From Antarcticibacterium arcticum (GTDB lineage Bacteria > Bacteroidota > Bacteroidia > Flavobacteriales > Flavobacteriaceae), in contig NZ_CP042476.1 in the NCBI RefSeq assembly GCF_007993795.1, forward strand, positions 3,162,001 to 3,226,000: DNA of 64,000 bases, given 5' to 3'. The position numbers and the translations under genes were made by a program. This document shows, one piece after another, positions 42,501-52,900 of the stretch. The notes beneath the pieces were generated by a model. That model searched no databases and was not told the origin of the DNA. It was given only the letters and a program-made list of their open reading frames with translations. Each line of letters starts with the position of its first letter. Positions within the stretch are counted from its first letter, which is position 1.

Positions 42501-43049
42501 ATGCGCATTAAAACTATTCTTTATCTGGCCTTAGCCTTCCTATTCTTCATGGGGAATGTTTCGTGTATGAAAGATATAGATTTTGATCAGGCTGGTGAAA
42601 TTACGATGCAGCCGGAGATCCAAACAGATCTTTTAATATTTGAGATTGACCAGAAAGATTTTGTAGATCCTGTAACCAATCGCTTAAAACAAGTAATAAG
42701 GGATACGGTACGCCTGGAATTTCTTGATGACAGTTATATTCAAAATGACCTTGAGCAGGTAGAATTTAGTTTTAAATACCGCAATGCTTTTTCCCAGGGT
42801 TTTTTCAATAAAATTTCTTTTCTTTCAGAAAATAATGCACTTCAACACCAGGTTTCTTTTTATATTGGGGGAGGATCTGCCGGGAATCCCGCGGTAACCG
42901 AAAAAATTGAATTGATAGGGCCGGAGAGGATTCAAATTATAAAAAGATCTATTAAAATGGTAGTTGAAATAGAAGTGCTGCCCAATAATGAGCCATTTAC
43001 AGGAAAACTCAATTTTGAATCTAAGGGATTGTTCTCTTTTCAATTTTAG
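42501..43049 (+). CDS. Lipoprotein of unknown function
   Basis: 182 residues with lipobox GNVSC (Cys22). The body is beta-rich and shows no domain I recognise. It starts a tight group of three envelope genes; the next begins three bases downstream. It may act with the barrel protein encoded there. Confidence 0.7.
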   Translation: MRIKTILYLALAFLFFMGNVSCMKDIDFDQAGEITMQPEIQTDLLIFEIDQKDFVDPVTNRLKQVIRDTVRLEFLDDSYIQNDLEQVEFSFKYRNAFSQGFFNKISFLSENNALQHQVSFYIGGGSAGNPAVTEKIELIGPERIQIIKRSIKMVVEIEVLPNNEPFTGKLNFESKGLFSFQF

Positions 43050-43052
43050 CGC

Positions 43053-44453
43053 ATGAGATTATTTTTTACTCTGGCGGTTTTTTTAATAATATCTAATAGC
43101 CAGGGCCAAAATAAACAACTTCTTTATAACGTCAACGGGTTACCTCAAACCCTGTTGCTTAACCCGGGTGCAAATATAGATTTTGATGGTCACAAAGGGA
43201 TTCCTTTTTTTTCCGGGATTCACTTTGCAATTGGCTCCTCGGGCGTTACCGCTTATGATGTCTTTGAAGATTCCCCTAACATCAATCAGCGCATCACAAA
43301 TACCATGCGGCGGCTTACTCATAAGGATTATTTTACCCTTCATCAACAACTGGAGATCTTTTCCCTGGGCTGGAAATGGGGAAGGGATAAATATATTTCC
43401 ACAGGAATATATCAGGAAGCAGATGCTTTTTCATACTTTCCGAAGGATCCTGCAATTCTGGCCAGAGAAGGAAACAACGATTACATTGGCGTGCCCTTCG
43501 ATTTTTCTCACGTATCTTTTACAGGCGAGGTTTTAACGGTATATCACATTGGTCTTAACCGGAAAATGGATGACCGCATTACGGTGGGCGCCAGGCTAAA
43601 ACTTTACTCCGGAATTTTTAATGTGGAAAGTGTAAATAATACCGGAACATTTTTAACTATTAACACTCCTGATGGCCCTAATTATTATCGCCATTTTGCC
43701 AATGATGTGGATATAAGGGTGAACACCTCCGGCTTTGCTTCCCTTCAAGATAATAATACTACCGTGCAGGAGGCGACTAAAGACCTCATAGGAAGGGCGT
43801 TTTTTGGAGGAAATGTGGGAGTGGGGGTAGATATGGGGGGTACTTATAAAGTAAGAGATAATATTGTAATAAGCGGCTCTGTACAGGATCTGGGTCTAAT
43901 GTGGCAACGAGATGATGTGGAGAACTACACTTATAAAGGAAGTTACCAAACAGATGGTCTTGAGCCCCTTTTTCCCGAGTTGGGGCCAGATGGTAAAGCT
44001 ATTCCATATTGGGATATCTTTGAAGATGATATAGACCGAAATCTGGTAGATGAAACCTTGCAGGAATCTTATGTAACCTGGCGGCCATTTAAAATGAATG
44101 CGGCCGTAGAGTTTATCTTTGGAGAAACATTTATACCCTGCGATTACAGGGTTGAAACCAATAGAAAACATCACAGCAAACTGGGTGTTCACCTTTTTGG
44201 TATTAAAAGGCCCAAGGATGTTAAATATGCGCTTACCACCTATTATGACAGGAAATTTAATTCTAACTTCAGAATGAAAGTTTCCTATACACTGGATGAT
44301 TATTCCTATACCAATGTTGGATTGCTGCTTTCTACACGGTTCAAAAGTTTTAATTTTTACCTTGCAGCCGATAATTTAATTGGCTATTTTAACCTTGCCA
44401 AATCCAATTATCAATCGTTACAACTTGGGTTCCAATTTATACTAAATAAATAA
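43053..44453 (+). CDS. DUF5723-like outer-membrane beta-barrel protein
   Basis: 466 residues with a signal peptide (end near SQGQ). NPGANIDFDGHKGIPFFSG and the later alternating strands (SLQLGFQFILNK at the C-terminus) fit the DUF5723 group of Bacteroidota barrels, which resembles PorP/SprF in length and N-terminal wording. Function unknown. Its TAA overlaps the ATG of the next gene by one base (TAATG), so the two are translationally coupled. Confidence 0.78.
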   Translation: MRLFFTLAVFLIISNSQGQNKQLLYNVNGLPQTLLLNPGANIDFDGHKGIPFFSGIHFAIGSSGVTAYDVFEDSPNINQRITNTMRRLTHKDYFTLHQQLEIFSLGWKWGRDKYISTGIYQEADAFSYFPKDPAILAREGNNDYIGVPFDFSHVSFTGEVLTVYHIGLNRKMDDRITVGARLKLYSGIFNVESVNNTGTFLTINTPDGPNYYRHFANDVDIRVNTSGFASLQDNNTTVQEATKDLIGRAFFGGNVGVGVDMGGTYKVRDNIVISGSVQDLGLMWQRDDVENYTYKGSYQTDGLEPLFPELGPDGKAIPYWDIFEDDIDRNLVDETLQESYVTWRPFKMNAAVEFIFGETFIPCDYRVETNRKHHSKLGVHLFGIKRPKDVKYALTTYYDRKFNSNFRMKVSYTLDDYSYTNVGLLLSTRFKSFNFYLAADNLIGYFNLAKSNYQSLQLGFQFILNK

Positions 44454-45289
44454 TGAAAAAATTTATCACCTTCATAATTCTGTTTGCGGGTATATATATA
44501 TCAAAGGCTCAGGATCTTAATGCTTACCGATATGTAATTGTGCCCGAAAAATTTGAATTCCTAAAAGAAGCGGATCAATACCAGTTAAATTCGCTTGCAA
44601 AATTCCTGTTTGAAAAACATGGTTTTGAAGCCTTTATAGAAGGGGAGGAGATGCCCTTGGAATTTGTACAAAACAGGTGTGAGGGACTATTAGCCAATGT
44701 GGCCAATGAGTCGGGATTATTTCGAACCCGTCTTATTTTAACTCTCAAAGATTGTAACAATAGGGTAGTGTATACTTCTCCTGAAGGAACCAGTGCGGAA
44801 AAGGATTTTCAAACCGCGTATCATGAGGCGCTGCGCAATGCATTCAGTCCTCTTGGAAACCTTAATTATAATTATAGAGAGACCATAGTTTCGGGAAGAC
44901 CCGAAATTAACCGAATTCCGGAAACTGAAACCCCCAAAAAGGAGGTTTCAGAAAAAGTTGATATTAGTCCGCATGCTGAAGTAAGGGTCAATCCTAAACC
45001 TGTAGTAAAACCAACTGTAGATAACGCTCAGGCAGGCAATTTTAATTTCACAAAAGGAGATAATTTGTTCTTCCTTGAAAAAACCTCAAACGGCTATAGT
45101 TTCTTCCAAAAGGGAATGGCTGAACCCTTTGCAGCGCTCATTCAAACTTCTACAGGGAATAATTTTATTTATTCTTCAATTACTTCAAAAGGAATGGCGT
45201 ATTTTGATGAAAATGGGAATCTTGTAGTAGAGGTGCTCAATCCCCAATCAAATACCCTTGAAACTGTACTTTATAAGGCGCAGCCTTAA
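44453..45289 (+). CDS. Secreted protein of unknown function
   Basis: 278 residues with a signal peptide (end near SKAQ). The N-terminal half (about 20-145) reads as a compact alpha/beta domain (YRYVIVPEKFEFLKEADQYQ) of a type seen in uncharacterised flavobacterial proteins; a Pro- and Lys-rich linker (about 160-200) leads to a beta-rich tail. Coupled to the barrel gene upstream. Its stop shares a TTAA with the convergent rarA stop. Confidence 0.65.
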   Translation: MKKFITFIILFAGIYISKAQDLNAYRYVIVPEKFEFLKEADQYQLNSLAKFLFEKHGFEAFIEGEEMPLEFVQNRCEGLLANVANESGLFRTRLILTLKDCNNRVVYTSPEGTSAEKDFQTAYHEALRNAFSPLGNLNYNYRETIVSGRPEINRIPETETPKKEVSEKVDISPHAEVRVNPKPVVKPTVDNAQAGNFNFTKGDNLFFLEKTSNGYSFFQKGMAEPFAALIQTSTGNNFIYSSITSKGMAYFDENGNLVVEVLNPQSNTLETVLYKAQP

Positions 45290-46560
45290 TAACCATATTT
45301 GTTTTTCCAGCGTTTTTTTAAAAACTCCCGCTGGGCCTGCTCCCGTTGATTATTTCCCGGGGAATATAAGGTGGTATTTTTTATTTCCTCGGGTAGGAAC
45401 TCTGCATCTGCGAAGTTGTTCTCATAATTATGGGCATACTGGTAGTTATCTCCATATCCCAGGTCCTTCATTAATTTGGTTGGGGCGTTTCTTATAGACA
45501 GTGGTACCGGCAGGTTTCCTGTTTTCTTTACCAGACTTTGAGCCTGATTTATTGCCATATATGAAGCGTTACTTTTTGGCGATGTTGCCAGGTAGATCAC
45601 ACACTGGCTTAAAATTATTCTGGATTCAGGAAATCCTATAGTGGTTACTGCCTGGAAGGTGTTGTTGGCTATAACCAAAGCAGTAGGATTTGCATTACCT
45701 ATATCTTCACTCGCCAGAATAAGAAGACGGCGGGCTATAAACTTCACATCTTCCCCTCCCTCAATCATTCTTGCCAACCAATATACGGCTGCATTGGGGT
45801 CACTGCCACGTATAGACTTTATAAATGCCGAAACTATGTCATAATGCTGTTCACCTGTCTTGTCATACAAAACAGTGTTTTGCTGAACCTGTTCCAGCAC
45901 CATCTCATTGGTGATTTTTACAGGGGATTCAGCTGAAGTTACCAGCAATTCAAAAATGTTCAACAGTTTCCTGGCATCCCCCCCGCTTAATCGAAGCAGG
46001 GCTTCGGTTTCATTAAGAATAACCTCTTTTTGTTTTATATAAGGATCTTCCTTCATAGCTCTGTGCAACAAAGCAATCAGGTCTTCTTTTGTAAATGGTT
46101 TAAGTATATAAACCTGGCAACGGGATAAGAGGGCAGAGATCACTTCAAAACTGGGATTTTCAGTAGTGGCTCCAATTAAGGTTACCCAGCCTTTTTCAAC
46201 AGCACCCAGCAATGAATCCTGTTGGGATTTACTAAAGCGGTGAATCTCATCTATGAATAAAATAGGATTTTTGGTGGTAAAAAGACCATCGTTCTTTTTA
46301 GCCCGGTCAATTACATCCCTCACATCTTTCACGCCGCTGCTTACTGCACTTAAGGTGTAAAAAGGCCTTCCGCTCTCTGTAGCTATAATGTTGGCAAGTG
46401 TGGTTTTTCCCACGCCCGGAGGTCCCCACAGAATTAATGAGGGAATAGTACCGGTTTTAATTTGCCGGTGCAAAGCTCCTTTAGGTCCAATTAAATGTTG
46501 CTGACTTAAATAGTCTTCAATCTTCTTTGGTCTTAACCGTTCTGCCAATGGTTCATTCAT
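45286..46560 (-). CDS. rarA: Replication-associated recombination protein RarA
   Basis: 424 residues. AAA+ ATPase with Walker A GPPGVGKT (46-53), Walker B LFIDEIHRF (Asp104-Glu105), sensor GATTENPSF and a C-terminal MgsA tetramerisation region (IRNAPTKLMKDLGYGDNYQYAHNYEN). RarA (MgsA) acts at stalled replication forks with SSB. The gene stands alone. Its start at 46560 lies only four bases from a TAnnTTTG match, predicting a nearly leaderless mRNA. Confidence 0.95.
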   Translation of the reverse strand: MNEPLAERLRPKKIEDYLSQQHLIGPKGALHRQIKTGTIPSLILWGPPGVGKTTLANIIATESGRPFYTLSAVSSGVKDVRDVIDRAKKNDGLFTTKNPILFIDEIHRFSKSQQDSLLGAVEKGWVTLIGATTENPSFEVISALLSRCQVYILKPFTKEDLIALLHRAMKEDPYIKQKEVILNETEALLRLSGGDARKLLNIFELLVTSAESPVKITNEMVLEQVQQNTVLYDKTGEQHYDIVSAFIKSIRGSDPNAAVYWLARMIEGGEDVKFIARRLLILASEDIGNANPTALVIANNTFQAVTTIGFPESRIILSQCVIYLATSPKSNASYMAINQAQSLVKKTGNLPVPLSIRNAPTKLMKDLGYGDNYQYAHNYENNFADAEFLPEEIKNTTLYSPGNNQREQAQREFLKKRWKNKYGY

Positions 46561-46564
46561 ATTA

Positions 46565-46572
46565 CAAAGGTA
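46565..46572 (-). promoter_or_regulatory. Candidate -7 element for rarA
   Basis: On the minus strand the bases read TACCTTTG, a TAnnTTTG match ending four bases before the ATG. The predicted transcript would begin close to the start codon. No TTTG lies at the right spacing upstream. Confidence 0.4.
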
Positions 46573-46689
46573 TGTATTAGCATAGAATTTTTTGACAGGG
46601 AATTATTTTTGATATTCCCAATTGCCATTTTGTCGGGGAAAATTTTATAGCACGGGTTTTGCCTTTATATACTTCAGCAAAGCTTCTAA

Positions 46690-47490
46690 TTGCTTAAATT
46701 TATTAAAGAAATAAATATTTTGAAACCGTCGCAACCATTTACCTTTTCTCCGGGAGTTATAGGGTATCCTATACTTTTTGTGCTATCTATATGGCTGGTG
46801 TTCTGGTTTGAAATACGGTTTGGTTTTGATTTTAATTATCTTGGAGTAAGACCCAGAACGGGCCTGGGATTAAGAGGGGTAGTTTTTTCTCCTTTTATAC
46901 ATTCAGATATCAAACATTTGTTCAATAATACCATTCCGCTCTTTGTACTTTCTATGGCGTTGTTTTATTTCTACCGGAAAATAAGCTGGAGAGTTTTATT
47001 GCTTGGGTTGCTTTTAACAGGGTTGCTAACCTGGGTCATTGGACGTCCTGCAAATCATATTGGGGCAAGCGGGATCATCTATTTACTTGCTTCTTTCCTG
47101 TTCTTTAAAGGAATCTTTTCCAGGTATTACAGGCTTATTGCTATTTCATTTGTTGTGGTGTTCCTGTACGGGGGGTTGTTATGGTTTGTAGTTCCTGTGG
47201 AACCCGGGATCTCGTGGGAGGGACATTTATCGGGGCTAATAGTAGGATTGGTATTTGCTTTTGTTTATAAACAGGATATCGCCCAACCTCCAAAATATGA
47301 ATGGGAAAAACCTGATTATAATCATGAGGAGGATCCATTTATGAAGCATTTTGATGAAAACGGAAATTTCATTGAAAAGCTCCCTGAGCCGGAAATTGAT
47401 GACCCTAAGGAAAATAAATCTGAGGATAAAATATTATATCAGTATGTCTATAAACGATCTTCGGGGAAAGGTGATAATCAATCTAATTAA
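46690..47490 (+). CDS. Rhomboid-family intramembrane serine protease
   Basis: 266 residues with six or so membrane helices. Catalytic dyad residues are visible: Ser127 in HIGASG and His179 in EGHLSG, plus HSDIKHLFNN of loop and helix 2 (Asn80). The C-terminal tail (about 200-266) is soluble and acidic. No ATG start exists in frame; TTG at 46690 gives this length, while TTG at 46720 gives an N-terminus (KPSQPFTFSPG) more like relatives I recall. Rhomboids cleave membrane proteins; the substrate is unknown. Confidence 0.88.
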   Translation: MLKFIKEINILKPSQPFTFSPGVIGYPILFVLSIWLVFWFEIRFGFDFNYLGVRPRTGLGLRGVVFSPFIHSDIKHLFNNTIPLFVLSMALFYFYRKISWRVLLLGLLLTGLLTWVIGRPANHIGASGIIYLLASFLFFKGIFSRYYRLIAISFVVVFLYGGLLWFVVPVEPGISWEGHLSGLIVGLVFAFVYKQDIAQPPKYEWEKPDYNHEEDPFMKHFDENGNFIEKLPEPEIDDPKENKSEDKILYQYVYKRSSGKGDNQSN

Positions 47491-47562
47491 TATAATTTAC
47501 TTCGGTTAAATAGAAATATAAGTAACAAAGTTTCATTTAGAACTTTTAATTTTTTTTTACTT

Positions 47563-47610
47563 TCTACCGTCTACCGTCTACCGTCTACCGTCTACCGTCT
47601 ACCGTCTACC
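47563..47610. repeat. Heptanucleotide tandem repeat (TCTACCG)6.9
   Basis: Forty-eight bases of perfect TCTACCG repeats between the convergent rhomboid and rlmB genes. The last base forms part of the rlmB stop codon (minus-strand TAG at 47612-47610). A T run (47550-47558) precedes it. Copy-number variation by slippage is expected. Confidence 0.95.
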
Positions 47611-48347
47611 TAGAGTCTCTGTCTTACAATTTCGTATAAGAACGCGCCACAGGCCACTGAAACGTTCAGCGAGGCAATTGTACCGTACATAGGAAGCTTC
47701 ACCTTTTGATCTGCAAGTTTTAATACTGAAGGGTTAACCCCCTTTTCTTCACTTCCCATAACCAGGGCAGTGGGTTGGGTAAAATCAACAGCATAAAGAG
47801 AGGTTTCAGTTTTTTCTGAAGCTGCTACAATTTTAATTCCTGATGCCTGAAGATAATAAATGGCATCTTTGATATGGCTTACTTTTATAAGTGGAATATT
47901 AAACACAGCTCCCGCCGAAGTTTTTACAGTATCAGCATTTACTGGTGCACCCCCTTTATTTTGAACTATAATAGCGTGCACGCCGGTACATTCTGCGGTA
48001 CGGATGATAGCACCAAAGTTACGGGCATCTGTGATCTGGTCCAGTAATAGGAATAGGGGAGTTTTTGTCTCATCTTCCAGTATTTCCTGCACTACCTCTT
48101 CCAACTCCCTGAATTTAACAGGAGATATCTTTGCAACTACCCCCTGGTGGTTACCGTTAGAAAGTTTATTGAGTTTCTCAACAGGAACATAGGAAAGGTT
48201 AAAGCCCCGTTTGCCCATTATTTGCATAAGTTCCATAAACAGCGGGCCGGAAAGGCCTTTTTGAATATAGATTTTATCAATATTCTTTCCGCTTTGAATT
48301 GCTTCTATAACGGTGCGTATCCCAAAAATTGTCAAATTATCTTCCAT
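47610..48347 (-). CDS. rlmB: 23S rRNA 2'-O-methyltransferase, TrmH/RlmB family
   Basis: 245 residues. An N-terminal substrate-binding domain (about 1-80; FGIRTVIEAIQSGKNIDKIYIQKG) precedes the SPOUT knot with NFGAIIRTAECTG, LVMGSEEKGVNP and the C-terminal LPMYGTIASLNVSVACG. Family members methylate G2251 of 23S rRNA; other TrmH-type targets cannot be excluded. Its stop codon abuts the heptamer repeat. A TAnnTTTG match lies six bases before the start. Confidence 0.9.
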   Translation of the reverse strand: MEDNLTIFGIRTVIEAIQSGKNIDKIYIQKGLSGPLFMELMQIMGKRGFNLSYVPVEKLNKLSNGNHQGVVAKISPVKFRELEEVVQEILEDETKTPLFLLLDQITDARNFGAIIRTAECTGVHAIIVQNKGGAPVNADTVKTSAGAVFNIPLIKVSHIKDAIYYLQASGIKIVAASEKTETSLYAVDFTQPTALVMGSEEKGVNPSVLKLADQKVKLPMYGTIASLNVSVACGAFLYEIVRQRL

Positions 48348-48352
48348 AACGG

Positions 48353-48360
48353 CAAAGATA
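48353..48360 (-). promoter_or_regulatory. Candidate -7 element for rlmB
   Basis: Minus-strand TATCTTTG, an exact TAnnTTTG match ending five bases before the ATG at 48347, again predicting an almost leaderless message. No -33 partner was seen. Confidence 0.4.
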
Positions 48361-48443
48361 GGTTTTTAGGATTTTTGTTCCGCAGGCTGGTTTGTAATAT
48401 TTGTTGATTATTTATAAAAGGGAATATTGATACTATATCCCAT

Positions 48444-48474
48444 AAAAAAAGGCTGCCTTTTCGGGCAGCCTTTT
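48444..48474 (-). terminator. Intrinsic terminator of the susC-susD operon
   Basis: Stem GGCTGCC/GGCAGCC (48451-48457 and 48464-48470) extended by A-T pairs. On the minus strand it is followed by seven T. It lies 22 bases beyond the SusD stop codon. Confidence 0.88.
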
Positions 48475-48496
48475 AAGGTATTATAATAATACAATG

Positions 48497-49921
48497 TTAG
48501 TCAACATCCCAGAATACCTGGGTTTGTTGGTCGTCACCACCAATGGCAGATGAAGCAGCATTGTAATTATCAACATTTAAGTTTTGCTCATTTACCGGAT
48601 AGGTATATCTCAAAGGTACTGGCAATCCTGATGCTTCAGCAATGTTCAGGGTTGGAGCATCAAATTTTCTCCAAACAGACCATCCCTGGAATGGGTTGTC
48701 ATACATAGCGATCCAAAACTGTGTTCCAAGTTGCTCCTCTGTACCATTATACGCTACACCAGATTTGGCAAGGTAAGCTGTAACTTCAGCTTCGGTTCCT
48801 CCCCAGTAAAGAATAGAGGCACGAATTGCTTCTTCGTAGTGGCCTTTTGCATCCATTGGAGTGTTATAGCCTCCAATTTGAGCAGCCTCTGCCATATGGA
48901 ATTGCACTTCAGCATAGTCTAAAAGGATTCCAGGATGAGTTGGATCGTGGAAAGCATCTCCCGCATGGGTATAGAGTGGAAAAGAGTTACTCGCTCCATA
49001 AATTCCACCTTCGTATACTCCTGCACCAAGATTTTGACGGAAATAATCATCTCTTCTTGGATCTTCAAGATCATTCATTACGTCAACAATAGTGTTGGCA
49101 GCAACATAATCTGAACGACCGCTTTGTACCAGGTCACTCCATAATGGGTTCGTGTTAGGTGGAGAAGACTGGTACTGGATCAAAGCATTGTCTGCATTTG
49201 ATTCAAATACACCTCCTGCAATAGCAGCATTTGCATGTGACACAGATTTTGCAGCATCAACATCAGATATTCTCATAGCTAAACGAAGACGCAAAGAGTT
49301 GGCAAACTTAACCCAGGCCTCCATATCACCACCGTAAACCACATCTGCACCGGTGAATCCTTGTCCTGCTTCAAGATCTGCAACAACAGCTGAAAGTCTG
49401 TTTAACAGGTCATCATAGATAGCTGCATCGTCATCATATTTAGGCAATGAGATATCTGCATCCAAAGCTTCGCTATAAGGAATGTCCCCAAAAGAATCTA
49501 CAAGTACATGCCACGCATATACTTCTATTACTTCTATCTGGCCAATTCTCGCTCTTTTTGCACCTTCACTAAGTTCTGCATTTTCCATCACGATGGATTT
49601 TGCATCCTGTAGGTTAAAAATCACATTTCTATAAAGGATAGTCCAGTGATTTTGAGGAATATTACGGTTGTTTAAATCGTAGTTTGGTTCATCCAGATAA
49701 GTAGTTGCCGTTAAATACTGAGCAAGAAATCTGAAAATGTTCAGGTTCACGTTAGGGGAAGCCATTTGATCTCCCAGGCTAACAGTTGCAGAAGTAAACA
49801 AGAAATCTGCTCTTACCTGCGTCGGGTTCTTAGGATCCCTGTTAAGGCGCTCGTATGCTTCATCAGTCTGGCAAGACCAAAGCGTAGCGAGTGCGATAAT
49901 AGTTAAAATATATTTTTTCAT
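48497..49921 (-). CDS. SusD/RagB-family nutrient-binding outer-membrane lipoprotein
   Basis: 474 residues with lipobox ATLWSC (Cys17). It follows the second SusD-like family (DEAYERLNRDPKNPTQVRADFLFTSA, with TPR-like helices and FQGWSVWRKFDAPTLN near the end). SusD-like proteins cap the SusC transporter and bind the nutrient outside the outer membrane. It lies 11 bases after susC. No carbohydrate-active enzyme or regulator lies nearby, so the substrate (glycan, peptide or other) is unknown. Confidence 0.92.
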   Translation of the reverse strand: MKKYILTIIALATLWSCQTDEAYERLNRDPKNPTQVRADFLFTSATVSLGDQMASPNVNLNIFRFLAQYLTATTYLDEPNYDLNNRNIPQNHWTILYRNVIFNLQDAKSIVMENAELSEGAKRARIGQIEVIEVYAWHVLVDSFGDIPYSEALDADISLPKYDDDAAIYDDLLNRLSAVVADLEAGQGFTGADVVYGGDMEAWVKFANSLRLRLAMRISDVDAAKSVSHANAAIAGGVFESNADNALIQYQSSPPNTNPLWSDLVQSGRSDYVAANTIVDVMNDLEDPRRDDYFRQNLGAGVYEGGIYGASNSFPLYTHAGDAFHDPTHPGILLDYAEVQFHMAEAAQIGGYNTPMDAKGHYEEAIRASILYWGGTEAEVTAYLAKSGVAYNGTEEQLGTQFWIAMYDNPFQGWSVWRKFDAPTLNIAEASGLPVPLRYTYPVNEQNLNVDNYNAASSAIGGDDQQTQVFWDVD

Positions 49922-49932
49922 TTTTTTAATTA

Positions 49933-52900
49933 TTAAAAGTTAAATTTCACACTAGCTCCAATCTCTCTGAAAGCAGGGTATGCTCCGGACTGGTATCCCT
50001 GAATGTTACCCGAGCTAAGACCGGCTTCAGGATCTGAATAAGGAAGGTTTTTGTGAATGATCCACAGGTTTCTTCCTACAAGGGAAATAGATGCATTGGT
50101 AATAGGTAAAGAACCTAAAACATTTTCAGAGAATACATAAGAAAGACTAGCCTCTCTTAATTTAACGAAAGAAGCGTCATAAACGTGTCCTTTGTTGGCA
50201 TCTCTTGCATAACCAAATGGAGTGGCATAATAATCTGCTCTTACTCTGGTAGTATTAGGTTGTCCATCTTCTGTCACTCCTGGAAGAATAACCCCTCCAC
50301 CTTGTGAAACAGGATTTCTTATAGGGTTCCCCAAGTCATTGTTTCCAACACTTCTGTCGTAAAGTCCGGTTGCAAAACCATACCAGGTATCAAGAGAGAA
50401 GATATCTCCACCTTTTTGAACATCAATAAGGAAGCTTAAGCTTACATTTTTGTATTGTAAAGAGTTAGATACTCCTCCTGTCCAGTCTGGTTGAATGTTA
50501 CCAATGATCTCGTTACTGGTAGCACTTCTTAAATAGTAACCAGAAGCATTAACAACGCGGTTCCCGTTATCATCATAAATGTAGTCTCTACCTCTTATTG
50601 CTCCATAAGGTTGTCCAGGAGCAGCATTAATAGAAATACCTCCCTGAACAGCAGCTAGCTGTAAGTTGTTAATACCATCAGCAAGTTCAAGAACTTCACT
50701 TCTGTTTTGTGCCCAGTTAGCAGTGATATTCCAATTGAAATCTTCACTTCTTATTGGATTTAATCTTAATAACACTTCAAAACCTTTATTCTCTACAGTT
50801 CCTGCATTTAAGATCTTTTGAGAGAAACCTGTAGCAGTTGAAACCGGGATAGGAGTAATCTGGTCTTCAGTTTGCGTGTTGTAATAAGAAACATCAAAAC
50901 CAACTCTTCTATCAAAGAAATCACCCTCTAAACCTAATTCATAAGAGTAAGAAGTTTCAGGCTTCAATAATTGATTGTTTAAAGTTGGATTGTTCGCAGC
51001 AACCCCTGCTCCGGCAAATGGTGCAGAAACAGTATAGGTGTTAAATACTCTAAAACGGTCTGTATCGCCCCCAACTACTGCGTAGTTAGCTCTGGCTTTC
51101 ATAAAGTTCAACCACTCAGCATCTATCACATTAGATAAAATAACACTTGTAGATATCGATGGATAAACAAAAGTATTATCACTAACCGGTAAAGTTGATG
51201 AACGATCCCTTCTTACAGTTCCTTCTACATAATAGGTTCCTAGATATCCAAGACCTGCTCTGGCGTAAATACCGTCTACGCTTGAAGTACCATCATATTC
51301 CTGTGGTGGGTTTAATGGGTCTGCACTATTGCTTAAAGCATAGAAACCAGGTGCATTAAGTCCGCCATTGGTAGAAGCAAAAATAGAAGTTCTGTTATTC
51401 CTTCTTAAGTTCGCCCCAACATTACCATCCAGGTTTAAGCCTTCAGCAATATCGGTATTGAAGTTAAGGATCAAATCATAGTTGTATTCAGCAACACGGT
51501 TGTTGAATCTTGAATATCCCGATACTCCAGAGCTTCCCACGTTTCTTCTTTCTTCCTGTAATTCATCGTAAGTATCAAAAGCAAAACGTCCAAGAACACT
51601 AAAAATGTCATTTATTTCATATTCCAGGTTCATATTACCAAAATACCTGTTACGGGTATCAGTCTGGTAGTTCTCATATCTGGTCCAGTATGGGTTGTCC
51701 ATATAGATTGGGGTAAGATCATCAGGGCTATTTGGGTTCCAGGTGATGTTCTCACGGGTTGCAAAATAAGCATCTCTTTGCTCAAAAAGATCTACGTTAG
51801 TCTGGTACCACTGTCTGAATGACTGCATGATGTTCTCTGAGTCATATCCTGTTCCATATCTTCCTTTACCGTCGGCTTTTGTAAAAGTCATGTTCGCAGA
51901 TGCAGTTAACTTGTCCATTAAATCCTGAGATCCGCTGAAAGAGATAGTGTTTCTCTTAATATTTGCATTTGGAAGGTTACCTTCCTGCAACATATTGTTA
52001 AGCGATAATCTAAAAGAACCTGTATCACTACCACCATCTAAAGCAATTGCATTGATAGAAGTATATCCGGTTTTCCAGATATCATTTGGAGTATGAGCTC
52101 CGGCAACCCATGGAGTGGCTTGTTGGTAAGTATCCAATTGTGGATAAATAGAGTTCCATTGGTAAATAAGTCTGTTAGGATCAAATCTTGCTCCAAAAGA
52201 AGCATCTTCTGTAAAAGGAGTGGTTTCATCAAGAACTCCATCCCCATCTACATCATAGAGGTTAAAGTACCCGTCATCTGATGCATAGTAAGCTCCATAA
52301 CCTGCACCGTATTCATTCTGGTAAACAGGAAGAGTTTCTTTGTCAGCATTGGAAACGGTAAGAGTTGTAGAAACAGAAACACCAATTCCTTTTTTCTTGG
52401 CTCCTTTTTTAGTTTCAATGATCACAACCCCGTTTGCTGCTCTTGAACCGTATAATGCAGTTGCAGCCGCACCTTTAAGAACGTTTATAGAAGCAATGTT
52501 GTTAGGGTCAATGTCTGATGCCGCGTTACCGTAGTCATATCCACCTCTACCGGTTCTTTGACCTGAAGAGTTGGAGTTGTCATTACTAATAGGCGTTCCA
52601 TCTACTACAAATAATGCCTGGTTGTTTCCGGTTAAGGAAGAGTTACCACGTATTACAATGTTAGAAGATCCACCAATAGTACCAGAATTTCTAATGTTTA
52701 AACCTGCTACTTTCCCTGAAAGTGAATTCATGAAGTTAGTAGTTGGAACATCAGAAACTTCAGATCCGTCTACCTCCTGGGTAGCATAACCTAATGATTT
52801 CTTTTCACGACGAATACCAAGTGCTGTTACCACAACTTCATCAAGTTGTGCAGCATCTGCGGCCATAGTTACATCAATACGATTGTTTTGTGCAACGGTG

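Noticed and set aside
47563..47610. CRISPR array or direct-repeat cluster
   Set aside because: The units are seven bases with no spacers and no cas genes; it is a simple tandem repeat.
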